From positions 1 to 43,152 of the IMG/VR virus record IMGVR_UViG_3300046318_000209: 43,152 nt of DNA; one strand, 5' to 3'. The DNA comes from a virus. Positions 34,045 to 40,558 of this stretch are shown here, piece by piece. Below the pieces are notes generated by a model. The model was not told the DNA's origin, did no database searches, and worked only from the letters and a program-made list of their open reading frames with translations. Positions within the stretch are counted from its first letter, which is position 1. Every line of letters starts with the position of its first letter. Made by a program: the position numbers and the translations under genes.

Positions 34045-35451
34045 ATGAACGCATTTGTAAACGCGGCAGTTCAACTGCCTGACTCGTACACTGAAAACGG
34101 TGCAGAAACTTTTGCATCGTCACTGAACACCAACGTCGACTTGTTTTTCCAAGTCGGTGCATCTCGCGGCAAAGCTGTCGAGGTTGCAAAGGTGTTCGCT
34201 CAAGCGTACCGCGAGAACCCTTCACTGGCTGTTCGCATTGCTTTGTGGGCACGTGATGCTCGCGGTGGTGCTGGTGAGCGTGAAGTGTTTAAGGAAATGG
34301 TTAAGCTGATGCCTCGCCAGGTTCAGCTTGGTGTGATTCCAAAGGCTGTTGAGCTCGGTCGTTGGGATGACTTGGAAATCTTGGTTAACTCCACAGACGA
34401 CCTCGTTTCGCAAACTGCGGCAATCTACTGGAAGAACGCTGTTCTTGCAGGCCACGGTTTGGCAGCAAAGTGGGCTCCTCGGAAGGGAGACACAGCCATC
34501 AAGTTGCGCACTCTTTGGGGTATGACTCCAAAGCAGTATCGCAAGACTGTTGTTACTGCAACCGATGTTGTGGAACAAAAGATGTGCGCGAAGGAATGGG
34601 ATGCAATTGAGTTTGCACACGTTCCATCAGTTGCTGCTTCACGGTACAACAAGGCATTTTTGAAGAATGCTACAGTCAAGTATGGTGAGTACAAGGAAGC
34701 GCTGGTTAAGGGTGAAACCAAGATCAATGCATCCGCACTGTTCCCACACGACGTTGTTCGCGGCCGCGAACAAGCCGTCGATCATGATGTGATGAACGAA
34801 CAATGGAAGGCTTTGCCTGACTTCTTAAACGGTAAGAACAACGACATCCTTGTGATGTCCGACGTCTCCGGTTCTATGAGTGTTCAGGTGTCTGGTAGCG
34901 TAATTGCTATGGATGTGTCTATCGCATTGGGTCTGTATATCTCCGAACGTCAGTCTGGAGCGTTTAAGGATCTTGTGTTGACCTTCTCTTCAACTCCAAA
35001 GTTCCACAAGGTGCATGGCGCAGGAGTTGTTGATCGTATCAACAACCTGTCTCGCGCAGATTGGGGAATGTCAACTGACGTCAACAAGGCTTTCAAGCTG
35101 ATTGTTGATAATGGTGTCAAGAACAACGTCCCTGCGGCTGAGATGCCAAAGATGCTGTTGATCTTGTCAGATATGGAATTCGACCACTGTGGTGGCGGAA
35201 CCAACTTCCAAGTATCCCAAAAGATGTTTGCGGCAGCTGGCTACGAAATGCCAAAGGTCGTATTCTGGAATCTGAACTCGCGCACTAAGAATGTACCTGT
35301 TCGCCATAACGAGCAAGGGGTTGCCCTGGTTTCTGGCTTCTCGCCAGCGATCTTGAAGTCTATTTTGGGAGTGGAAGAATTCACTCCTGAGAAGATCATG
35401 CTCGATGCTGTGATGTCGGATCGCTATGCAATCCCAGGTGTAACAGCATAA
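34045..35451 (+). CDS. Ro60/TROVE-like DUF2828 protein with vWA domain, 468 aa
   Basis: N-terminal helical repeat region with ALWARDARGGAGEREVF and ELGRWDDLEIL, the signature shared by DUF2828 and TROVE proteins. The C-terminal vWA domain carries an intact MIDAS (DVSGSMS, Asp273-Ser275-Ser277) and SDMEFDHCGG. Ro60 binds Y RNAs and misfolded RNAs through its ring of helices. ATG 34045 follows TATGGAGAAAGAT; the frame opens upstream at 33967, but that part lies in the structured leader. Terminator at 35470. Confidence 0.8.
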   Translation: MNAFVNAAVQLPDSYTENGAETFASSLNTNVDLFFQVGASRGKAVEVAKVFAQAYRENPSLAVRIALWARDARGGAGEREVFKEMVKLMPRQVQLGVIPKAVELGRWDDLEILVNSTDDLVSQTAAIYWKNAVLAGHGLAAKWAPRKGDTAIKLRTLWGMTPKQYRKTVVTATDVVEQKMCAKEWDAIEFAHVPSVAASRYNKAFLKNATVKYGEYKEALVKGETKINASALFPHDVVRGREQAVDHDVMNEQWKALPDFLNGKNNDILVMSDVSGSMSVQVSGSVIAMDVSIALGLYISERQSGAFKDLVLTFSSTPKFHKVHGAGVVDRINNLSRADWGMSTDVNKAFKLIVDNGVKNNVPAAEMPKMLLILSDMEFDHCGGGTNFQVSQKMFAAAGYEMPKVVFWNLNSRTKNVPVRHNEQGVALVSGFSPAILKSILGVEEFTPEKIMLDAVMSDRYAIPGVTA

Positions 35452-35469
35452 TTAGCACTCGATTGCTAT

Positions 35470-35501
35470 AAAGCCCCTACAGTGTAGGGGCTTTTCTTTT
35501 T
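35470..35501 (+). terminator. Rho-independent terminator after the Ro-like gene
   Basis: AAAGCCCCTAC, AGT, GTAGGGGCTTT then TTCTTTTT: 11-bp stem plus U-run. P22 follows 5 nt later. Confidence 0.92.
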
Positions 35502-35505
35502 GCTG

Positions 35506-35534
35506 TTGCCAAATATACAATTCCAGAAGATAAT
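35506..35534 (+). promoter_or_regulatory. early sigma70-type promoter P22
   Basis: TTGCCA 35506-35511, 17-bp spacer, GATAAT 35529-35534, then AGAGTCATAGCAAACAAGGA. Terminator plus promoter cassette. Confidence 0.85.
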
Positions 35535-35560
35535 AGAGTCATAGCAAACAAGGAATGAAT

Positions 35561-35764
35561 ATGATCAAGTATACAATTGAATCGTCGATGGACTCTTTCG
35601 AAGTGGTTCGGTGGGCCGATGTTAAAGATGGTATTCGTTCAGGCACAGTTGTTTTCACTACAACTGATCCAGATGAAGCTGAGACAATGTGTGATGAATA
35701 CACTATTGGAGAATTGGCTGATTATTACTACACTGAACCAGAAAGCGAGTTTGACCGTGTGTGA
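35561..35764 (+). CDS. small acidic hypothetical protein, 67 aa
   Basis: ATG 35561 is 8 nt after AAGGA; ATG 35555 is too close to it. Very acidic with several Tyr (DEYTIGELADYYYTEPESEFD). Its end overlaps the GTG start of the next gene. Unrecognised. Confidence 0.7.
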   Translation: MIKYTIESSMDSFEVVRWADVKDGIRSGTVVFTTTDPDEAETMCDEYTIGELADYYYTEPESEFDRV

Positions 35765-35963
35765 TTGTGCAATTTGTGTTAGGACGCGGTCATTCAATAC
35801 CGTCGTTGAAGCTTTGGTGCCGGAGCACCAAGAGTATTTCCGGGCGATGTATGATCAACTGCTTGAAGTTGAGCATGACCGCGATTATTACAGGGTGATT
35901 GTAGATGGCACGTGGCCAAATGCTGATGAGGTGATCAAGCACATCCGGAGTAAACGTGGTTGA
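35757..35963 (+). CDS. conserved small phage protein (CDCxxC), 68 aa
   Basis: GTG 35757 within the previous gene. VCDCAICVRTRSFNTVVEAL, then MYDQLLEVEHDRDYYRVIVDGTWPNADEVI, is a pattern found in T4-like phages. The paired Cys may bind metal. Function unknown. Its end carries GGAG for the next gene. Confidence 0.7.
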   Translation: MCDCAICVRTRSFNTVVEALVPEHQEYFRAMYDQLLEVEHDRDYYRVIVDGTWPNADEVIKHIRSKRG

Positions 35964-36108
35964 GTTAAAATACTACATTTACAGGGCCGGGCGTGTTTTG
36001 ATGCGCCCTATTGCCTTTCTCTCACTGTGTTATAATGATGAGAAGGTTGTTTTGCATGCTTCGTTGAAGAAACAGTTCAGGGAGCGCCGCGAGCGCATCA
36101 ACAAATAA
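35956..36108 (+). CDS. small basic protein with GTG start, 50 aa
   Basis: GTG 35956, 5 nt after GGAG, overlapping the previous stop. VELKYYIYRAGRVLMRPIAFL begins with a hydrophobic stretch; the end (KKQFRERRERINK) is strongly basic. The stop leads into a hairpin and P23. No family recalled. Confidence 0.55.
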   Translation: MVELKYYIYRAGRVLMRPIAFLSLCYNDEKVVLHASLKKQFRERRERINK

Positions 36109-36109
36109 T

Positions 36110-36130
36110 AACCTTCTGTTTCGTAAGGTT
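36110..36130 (+). other. hairpin upstream of P23 (PeSL-type)
   Basis: AACCTT, loop CTGTTTCGT, AAGGTT, directly adjoining the -35 box, like the 3060 hairpin. Confidence 0.6.
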
Positions 36131-36131
36131 G

Positions 36132-36160
36132 TTGACCTAATTGCACAAATCGATTATAAT
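36132..36160 (+). promoter_or_regulatory. early sigma70-type promoter P23
   Basis: TTGACC 36132-36137, 17-bp spacer, TATAAT 36155-36160, then AGAGTCATAGCAACAAGGA. Confidence 0.9.
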
Positions 36161-36185
36161 AGAGTCATAGCAACAAGGAACTGAA

Positions 36186-36281
36186 ATGAAATTGATCAAA
36201 GAAATCGCCCAAGCAACAGTGATCGCAGCTTTGTTTTTTGGCCCCCTGTTTTATTATTTCCTGTTTGTGATGAAGCCCTGA
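36186..36281 (+). CDS. single-helix membrane peptide, 31 aa
   Basis: MKLIKEIAQATVIAALFFGP followed by LFYYFLFVMKP, one membrane helix of about 20 residues with a short basic N-terminus. Very short, but it has a strong promoter (P23) and AAGGA ribosome-binding site, so it is likely real. It may modulate a host membrane protein; this is speculation. Confidence 0.6.
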   Translation: MKLIKEIAQATVIAALFFGPLFYYFLFVMKP

Positions 36282-36327
36282 GTTTTTGGATATATAATAC
36301 CCCTTCACAAATTTTCAAGGAAACACC

Positions 36328-36471
36328 ATGAACTACACGCTGATCACATCCAAAGGTAAAGTTTACACGTTCTTCATCAAAGAATTGGCACTGACATACC
36401 AACAAGCGTTTGGTGGGGTATTGATGGATTCACGTGAATTCGCCCAAGTGAAAGAGACGGCCGCAGTCTAA
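36328..36471 (+). CDS. conserved small T4-like protein, 47 aa
   Basis: MNYTLITSKGKVYTFFIKELALTYQQAFGG is a recognisable short phage protein of unknown role. AAGGA ribosome-binding site. TATAAT at 36292-36297 could be part of an extra promoter, but no good -35 box was found. Confidence 0.7.
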   Translation: MNYTLITSKGKVYTFFIKELALTYQQAFGGVLMDSREFAQVKETAAV

Positions 36472-36485
36472 TTGAAAGTTTTATT

Positions 36486-36641
36486 ATGAACAACGCAGTG
36501 ATGTATAAGGGCCAGTTGTTGGCCAAAAATTCTGAGGCATACTTTTTATGGGATGTAAAAGAGTTCAAAAAGCTCGATGCCCACCTAAAAGAACTTGACC
36601 GAAAGCAAAAAGAGTTGATGGAGCGATACGATAGCCGTTGA
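36486..36641 (+). CDS. small charged helical protein, 51 aa
   Basis: MNNAVMYKGQLLAKNSEAYF, then a Lys/Glu/Asp helix (KEFKKLDAHLKELDRKQKEL) likely to be a coiled coil. The ribosome-binding site is weak. Its final codons overlap the -35 box of P24. Unrecognised. Confidence 0.65.
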   Translation: MNNAVMYKGQLLAKNSEAYFLWDVKEFKKLDAHLKELDRKQKELMERYDSR

Positions 36642-36666
36642 CCTAAACTCGAATTCAGAAGATAAT
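36638..36666 (+). promoter_or_regulatory. early sigma70-type promoter P24
   Basis: TTGACC 36638-36643, 17-bp spacer, GATAAT 36661-36666, then AGAGTCATAGCAAACAAGGA. Confidence 0.9.
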
Positions 36667-36692
36667 AGAGTCATAGCAAACAAGGATACATC

Positions 36693-37208
36693 ATGAACGC
36701 AAGTGCAAAAATCGCTGAAATCAAAAACCTGATCAACACAGCTGCTGGTATTGTGGATGGTAATATTGACGACGTGTGGGTGTGGTACGAGGTTAAAGAA
36801 ATGCAGGAGAAGGTTGGTTTCAGTTCTTGGAAAACCCAACCGAGTGGCCGATTCCAAATCAACGTGTCCCATCCAGGCGAGCGTCGTGACCGTATCTTCC
36901 GCACCAAGAAAGCTGATGGTTCGTTTAATGTTTTAGATGTAGTCGAAGCTATCAAGTCACAGCACCGGGCCCGTAAATCTGAGATAGACCGTGAAGTCGC
37001 CCGCAAGTCAAATGCAGACGTTGCTGAGGCTATTCGTACCAGCTACGTGGGTAAAACTAAGTACATTTCCTCTTACGCCAGCTCTACGAGCACGTTTGTG
37101 GCTCCATCTAGTGTGGAGGGTAAAGTAGCCGTTCAGATCAACTTTGGGTCAGTTGACCCAGAAGTCGCTCGTAAAATTATGGCATTCGTTAACGCCTTGG
37201 AGGCATGA
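36693..37208 (+). CDS. conserved T4-like hypothetical protein, 171 aa
   Basis: MNASAKIAEIKNLINTAAGI, then DVWVWYEVKEMQEKVGFSSWKTQ. The middle is basic (KSQHRARKSEIDREVARKS), a Ser/Thr-rich linker follows, and FGSVDPEVARKIMAFVNAL closes the protein. No established function. First gene behind P24. Confidence 0.7.
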   Translation: MNASAKIAEIKNLINTAAGIVDGNIDDVWVWYEVKEMQEKVGFSSWKTQPSGRFQINVSHPGERRDRIFRTKKADGSFNVLDVVEAIKSQHRARKSEIDREVARKSNADVAEAIRTSYVGKTKYISSYASSTSTFVAPSSVEGKVAVQINFGSVDPEVARKIMAFVNALEA

Positions 37209-37540
37209 TGGCTGGCTTGATCTACACCACACAAAAGTCCAAGTTGTCTAAGAAACAACGAGCGGCTCAAGAAGCACTAATGAAAGAACAACGTGCAATC
37301 AAACTTCAACTCAAAGCAATCCAACCGGCGTCTCGGATGTCTTTTGTGGATCCTGCGCCAGCTGTTCGTACGACTCGTCATATTCCTAGTCGCGATACCG
37401 GTGGTGCTGTGGCTACGCTGAAACCAGTTCCTGTATATACAGGTGACAAGATGATCGGTATTGGTCAACTGCATAAGAGTAATGCGGTGCCTGTGTTCCG
37501 GGCAGAAGATGCCGAAGATATCGCAAGAATGCGACGTTAA
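37208..37540 (+). CDS. widely conserved phage protein (PVYTGDKMIGIGQLHKSN), 110 aa
   Basis: N-terminal Lys/Gln-rich helix, Pro-rich middle, and the C-terminal signature YTGDKMIGIGQLHKSNAVPVF, ending DIARMRR. That signature occurs in phages of many hosts but has no assigned role. ATG 37208 is 5 nt after GGAGG; ATG 37205 is also possible. Confidence 0.8.
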   Translation: MAGLIYTTQKSKLSKKQRAAQEALMKEQRAIKLQLKAIQPASRMSFVDPAPAVRTTRHIPSRDTGGAVATLKPVPVYTGDKMIGIGQLHKSNAVPVFRAEDAEDIARMRR

Positions 37541-37561
37541 TCTCATACGAAGGTTTATATC

Positions 37562-37699
37562 ATGATCAATATTTTTATTTCTGCGTTGAATATCTTCGTA
37601 GCAAAGATGTGTTTTGAATCCGGACACCCAGCATGGGGTTGGATCAACCTCGTATCAAGCGCTGCGAATGCATCTATATTTTTGGTGAAAATTGTATGA
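37562..37699 (+). CDS. small membrane protein, 45 aa
   Basis: MINIFISALNIFVAKMCFES followed by GWINLVSSAANASIFLVKIV: two hydrophobic segments. ATGA overlap with the DUF3307 gene suggests they act together in the membrane. No confident family. Ribosome-binding site is weak (AAGGTTTATATC). Confidence 0.6.
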   Translation: MINIFISALNIFVAKMCFESGHPAWGWINLVSSAANASIFLVKIV

Positions 37700-38055
37700 C
37701 CCCAGTTTACTTGCTGTTGTTTCTTTTGCTGAAACACTTTATAATTGACTTTCCACTGCAGACAAAGTATCAGTGGAGCAATAAAGGAACGTACGGACAT
37801 CCAGGCGGTCTACTTCATGCGGGCCTCCACGGTGTTGGAACATGGGCTGTTCTTGCTTGGTATGCTCCATACGCTGCTATCATTCTGGGGATGATGGATA
37901 CGTTGATTCACTACCATATTGATTGGGCGAAGATGAATCTCAACGCAAAGTTTGGTTGGGGTCCAACAACACACGAGAGTTTCTGGTGGCTTTTGGGGCT
38001 TGATCAGCTTGCACATCAGCTAACGTATATTTGGTTTATAACACTATTGGTTTAA
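37696..38055 (+). CDS. DUF3307-like membrane protein, 119 aa
   Basis: YLLLFLLLKHFIIDFPLQTKYQWSNKG, GGLLHAGLHGVGTWAVLAWY and WWLLGLDQLAHQLTYIWF match the DUF3307 pattern (H-x-x-x-D near helix 1, HAxxHG, LDQxxHxLTY). At least three membrane helices with conserved His. Role unknown in phages and bacteria. Confidence 0.8.
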   Translation: MTPVYLLLFLLLKHFIIDFPLQTKYQWSNKGTYGHPGGLLHAGLHGVGTWAVLAWYAPYAAIILGMMDTLIHYHIDWAKMNLNAKFGWGPTTHESFWWLLGLDQLAHQLTYIWFITLLV

Positions 38056-38058
38056 CAT

Positions 38059-38889
38059 ATGAGAAGTAATTACTGGACATGTTCTAAGTTTGCAGATTGG
38101 CTGCGCGGTACTATGAAGCCAAAAGCTGCAACGGCTGGTGAATGGAGTGCGTGGAAGAAAGAAGCCCGTACACAGCACCCAATTCGATTCTGGTTTGCCG
38201 AAGAGGGTTTGGATAAAATCCAAACCGCGGTAATGTGGCCAGTGGATCGCATGTACGATGTGAAGTACTACATCAACAATCGCTGGATCACTAAGACACA
38301 CACACTAACCGCCAGCTCTTTAAAGGCAGGCAAATGGCATGAGTTTGAAACTCGAGTCCTTCACTGTCTGTTTGATGAGCTTGTGAATTACGTCGAGGTT
38401 GAGAGTGCATGGTCGCATATCATGTGGGCTGACGAGCAAGAACGCAAGAAGTACGATACACCATTCTGGGCTTCTGGTTGGTTTCGCTGGCGCACTTGGC
38501 GTTCTCCACAAGCCGGAAAAGACCACCTCAAGTGGGCTGCAAATTTGAAGTTTGATGATAACTGGGGTGTGAGTCCCGAAAATGAGTCGTACGGTAAACC
38601 AACTCATCAAGCAATTGCAGCACAAGAAATACTGGCTTTGTATGAGTGGTGGTCTATTTACCGTCCACTGCGGCCTGATCCTTACGATGTATCTGGTTGG
38701 AGTGCAATTTGTTCTCGGCGCCGAGAACGAGACCCAGATGACATCTTTGGGGAAGATAAAACGCCTACTGATCGTGAAGAGACGACAAAATCTCTTGACG
38801 CGATACAGAAAATGGAAGAAGATTACGAGCGAGAAGATGAAGAAATGTTGATTCGTTTGATCAAGATTCGTGGATCGATGTGGACTTAA
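38059..38889 (+). CDS. conserved large-phage protein, 276 aa
   Basis: MRSNYWTCSKFADWLRGTMKP, then RFWFAEEGLDKIQTAVMWPVDR, is a well-conserved start in T4-like phages. Very rich in Trp and Glu. The C-terminal end is a long acidic coiled-coil-like helix. No catalytic motif known to me. Ribosome-binding site is poor; start set by the 3-nt gap to the previous stop. Confidence 0.75.
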   Translation: MRSNYWTCSKFADWLRGTMKPKAATAGEWSAWKKEARTQHPIRFWFAEEGLDKIQTAVMWPVDRMYDVKYYINNRWITKTHTLTASSLKAGKWHEFETRVLHCLFDELVNYVEVESAWSHIMWADEQERKKYDTPFWASGWFRWRTWRSPQAGKDHLKWAANLKFDDNWGVSPENESYGKPTHQAIAAQEILALYEWWSIYRPLRPDPYDVSGWSAICSRRRERDPDDIFGEDKTPTDREETTKSLDAIQKMEEDYEREDEEMLIRLIKIRGSMWT

Positions 38890-38901
38890 CAAGGAGTAAT
38901 T

Positions 38902-39219
38902 ATGAGTAAAATTGTGTTTTTGAGACTGGACGGAGATGAACAAGTCGAGGTTCGAATGAGCGGAGATGCTACGTGGATGGAGGTGACGAGTAAATTCGTT
39001 AACTTCCTCCGCGGGGCAGGATACTCTGTCACAGAGGATGACGTTGGACAATACTTGAGCCCTTCACTGGAAGATTCAACGCCATTTGAGTGGGATGAAA
39101 TTACCATCTCAGCAACAGACTATAATGATTATGAGGAATTTCAATTCCAAGAAACATCTGACCCGCGGTATAACTTCGACCCACTTACCCAAGCCACTAC
39201 AACGTGGTTCAACAAATGA
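38902..39219 (+). CDS. acidic hypothetical protein, 105 aa
   Basis: ATG 38902 after AAGGAGTAATT. Strands KIVFLRLDGDEQVEVRM, a helix VTSKFVNFLRGAGYS, then a very acidic C-terminal half. Coupled by ATGA to the dsbA-position gene. Unknown. Confidence 0.7.
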   Translation: MSKIVFLRLDGDEQVEVRMSGDATWMEVTSKFVNFLRGAGYSVTEDDVGQYLSPSLEDSTPFEWDEITISATDYNDYEEFQFQETSDPRYNFDPLTQATTTWFNK

Positions 39220-39458
39220 TTACATTACAGGACGTTGCAGCTGCTAATCGTTCAGATCTGTACGACATCAAAGGTCAACTGCAAGTTGACAAGATGAAAC
39301 TTGATCGATTCTTCTCTATTTTTCTGGATCAAAATGAGATGGACGAAGATGATCTTGACACACCCGTATGGTTTACCTATAAAGAAATGCTAAAAGAATA
39401 TGACCGGATTGACCGACTACTCAAAACAACCGACTTCTACATTAAACAAAATGCATGA
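39216..39458 (+). CDS. DsbA-position small protein, 80 aa
   Basis: QVDKMKLDRFFSIFLDQNEMDEDDLDTPVWFTYKEMLKEYDRI: helical and acidic. In T4 the gene before 33 is dsbA, a double-strand DNA binding protein of late transcription, of similar size. Sequence similarity is slight, so this is inferred mainly from position. ATG overlaps both neighbours. Confidence 0.55.
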   Translation: MITLQDVAAANRSDLYDIKGQLQVDKMKLDRFFSIFLDQNEMDEDDLDTPVWFTYKEMLKEYDRIDRLLKTTDFYIKQNA

Positions 39459-39681
39459 GGCTCCGGCGTTTAAAACAGCCAATGAATTTTCACTTCACAT
39501 CGAAAGTCTCGCATCCAAGATGCGAATCACACACATGGAGGCCGTCCTGTTGTTCTGCGAGCAACACTATCTTGAGCCAAAGGATGTGTCCTCAAAAATC
39601 AACAAGTCTCTGAAAGAGAAAATTGAAGTGGACTTTCGCAACCTGAACTACCTCCCAAAACAAGCCCAGTTGGATGTATGA
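39451..39681 (+). CDS. 33: late-transcription coactivator, gp33-like, 76 aa
   Basis: ITHMEAVLLFCEQHYLEPKDVSSKINKSLKEKIEVDFRNLNYLP parallels T4 gp33 (SYLEATTAFLEENSIPE..FAKFI...I.EKI..EA...NLL). gp33 bridges RNA polymerase to the sliding clamp at late promoters. ATG 39451 sits in the overlap with the preceding gene. Shorter than T4 gp33 (112 aa), which has a longer N-terminus. Order with gp59 and gp32 is as in T4. Confidence 0.75.
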   Translation: MHEAPAFKTANEFSLHIESLASKMRITHMEAVLLFCEQHYLEPKDVSSKINKSLKEKIEVDFRNLNYLPKQAQLDV

Positions 39682-39705
39682 AAGACAAATGTAGGGACCA
39701 AAACT

Positions 39706-40326
39706 GTGGATGGATTTAAGACGTTTAAGTACTACACCGCCATTAAACTTCATTTCACTGACGCAAAGTTCAATGTTTTCACAAACAAAGGACGTGTGAG
39801 AGGGTCTGTGGATCGGTTTAATGCCCGCAATGATAGGATGTTGTTCGAACGGTTGGGCCGTCAGTTCTCAACCGATAAAGAGTGCATTCAATACATTGCA
39901 GCGAACTTCATGTATGGAAATCCAGAGGTGGTGTACAACCCAAACGAGGGGTTAACAAACTACCAGGAGTATCTTCGCCGCAAGCAATCGATGACGAAAA
40001 TATTCCAGGATGACCTACACAAGATCATTAACACCGGTGCTCGGTATGACCAAGATGAATTCAGTGGATTCAAAATACCGGACGTAGTACAATTGCTTCT
40101 AGCGCAGAAGATCACTATCGAGACTGTAGTGATACTAGATACACTGGATGCAATTGTAGATAAATTGAAGCAAGGAAACCATATATCTTTGCTTCTTGCT
40201 GATGACCTTCGGCGAATAGAAAAGTCGAGGGGGTTCGTTAAATTTGACTCATCGAAGGTTATGGGTCCGTACTTAGAATTTTTGGAAGAAACACATGGGC
40301 AAGACATACCGTCAACCATCGCATAA
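39706..40326 (+). CDS. 59: helicase loader, gp59-like, 206 aa
   Basis: FKTFKYYTAIKLHFTDAKFNVFTNKGRVRGSVDRFNARNDRMLFERL follows the conserved gp59 start (a YK.Y..IK.H...KY.V...GR.R.S...F..R.D..FF..L). YQEYLRRKQSMTKIFQDDL and the helical C-terminus are also alike. It loads the replicative helicase on gp32-coated forks. ATG 39706 is 8 nt from AGGGA; GTG 39703 is an alternative. Confidence 0.85.
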   Translation: MDGFKTFKYYTAIKLHFTDAKFNVFTNKGRVRGSVDRFNARNDRMLFERLGRQFSTDKECIQYIAANFMYGNPEVVYNPNEGLTNYQEYLRRKQSMTKIFQDDLHKIINTGARYDQDEFSGFKIPDVVQLLLAQKITIETVVILDTLDAIVDKLKQGNHISLLLADDLRRIEKSRGFVKFDSSKVMGPYLEFLEETHGQDIPSTIA

Positions 40327-40504
40327 GTTTGACGATGAGCGAGCAGCTCGTAAAGGAAAGCATCCAAGCCACGCGAACGGGCGTAAGTCGGGTGGCATGA
40401 GAATCATCAACGATGTTTTTGACGAAGATGATGATTTTTTTGATGATGATCTCAATATCACGGACACAATCGTTATAAATAAGTTTAGTGACGACAAATC
40501 TTGA
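40295..40504 (+). CDS. small two-part charged protein between 59 and 32, 69 aa
   Basis: Basic first half (GKTYRQPSHKFDDERAARKGKHPSHANGRKS) and very acidic second half (NDVFDEDDDFFDDDLN). Begins within the end of gene 59. Intrinsically disordered in appearance, possibly a partner of single-strand binding protein. Not found in T4 at this place as far as I know. Confidence 0.65.
   Translation: MGKTYRQPSHKFDDERAARKGKHPSHANGRKSGGMRIINDVFDEDDDFFDDDLNITDTIVINKFSDDKS
40474..40481 (+). promoter_or_regulatory. T4-type late promoter candidate before gene 32
   Basis: TATAAATA exactly, 78 bp upstream of the gp32-like start, inside the end of the previous small gene. T4 gene 32 also has a late promoter upstream. 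Confidence 0.5.
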
Positions 40505-40558
40505 TAATGAATACATCGCAATAACGCGTTAATACTACGTTTATACAAAGGAAATACA

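Noticed and set aside
36292-36297. TATAAT as a 25th early promoter
   Set aside because: No -35 box of the family at 17 bp; the surrounding words of the cassette are missing.
38320-39051. 243-codon minus-strand ORF
   Set aside because: Fully antisense to the conserved 38059 gene and the 38902 gene; composition is that of a shadow frame with no ribosome-binding site.
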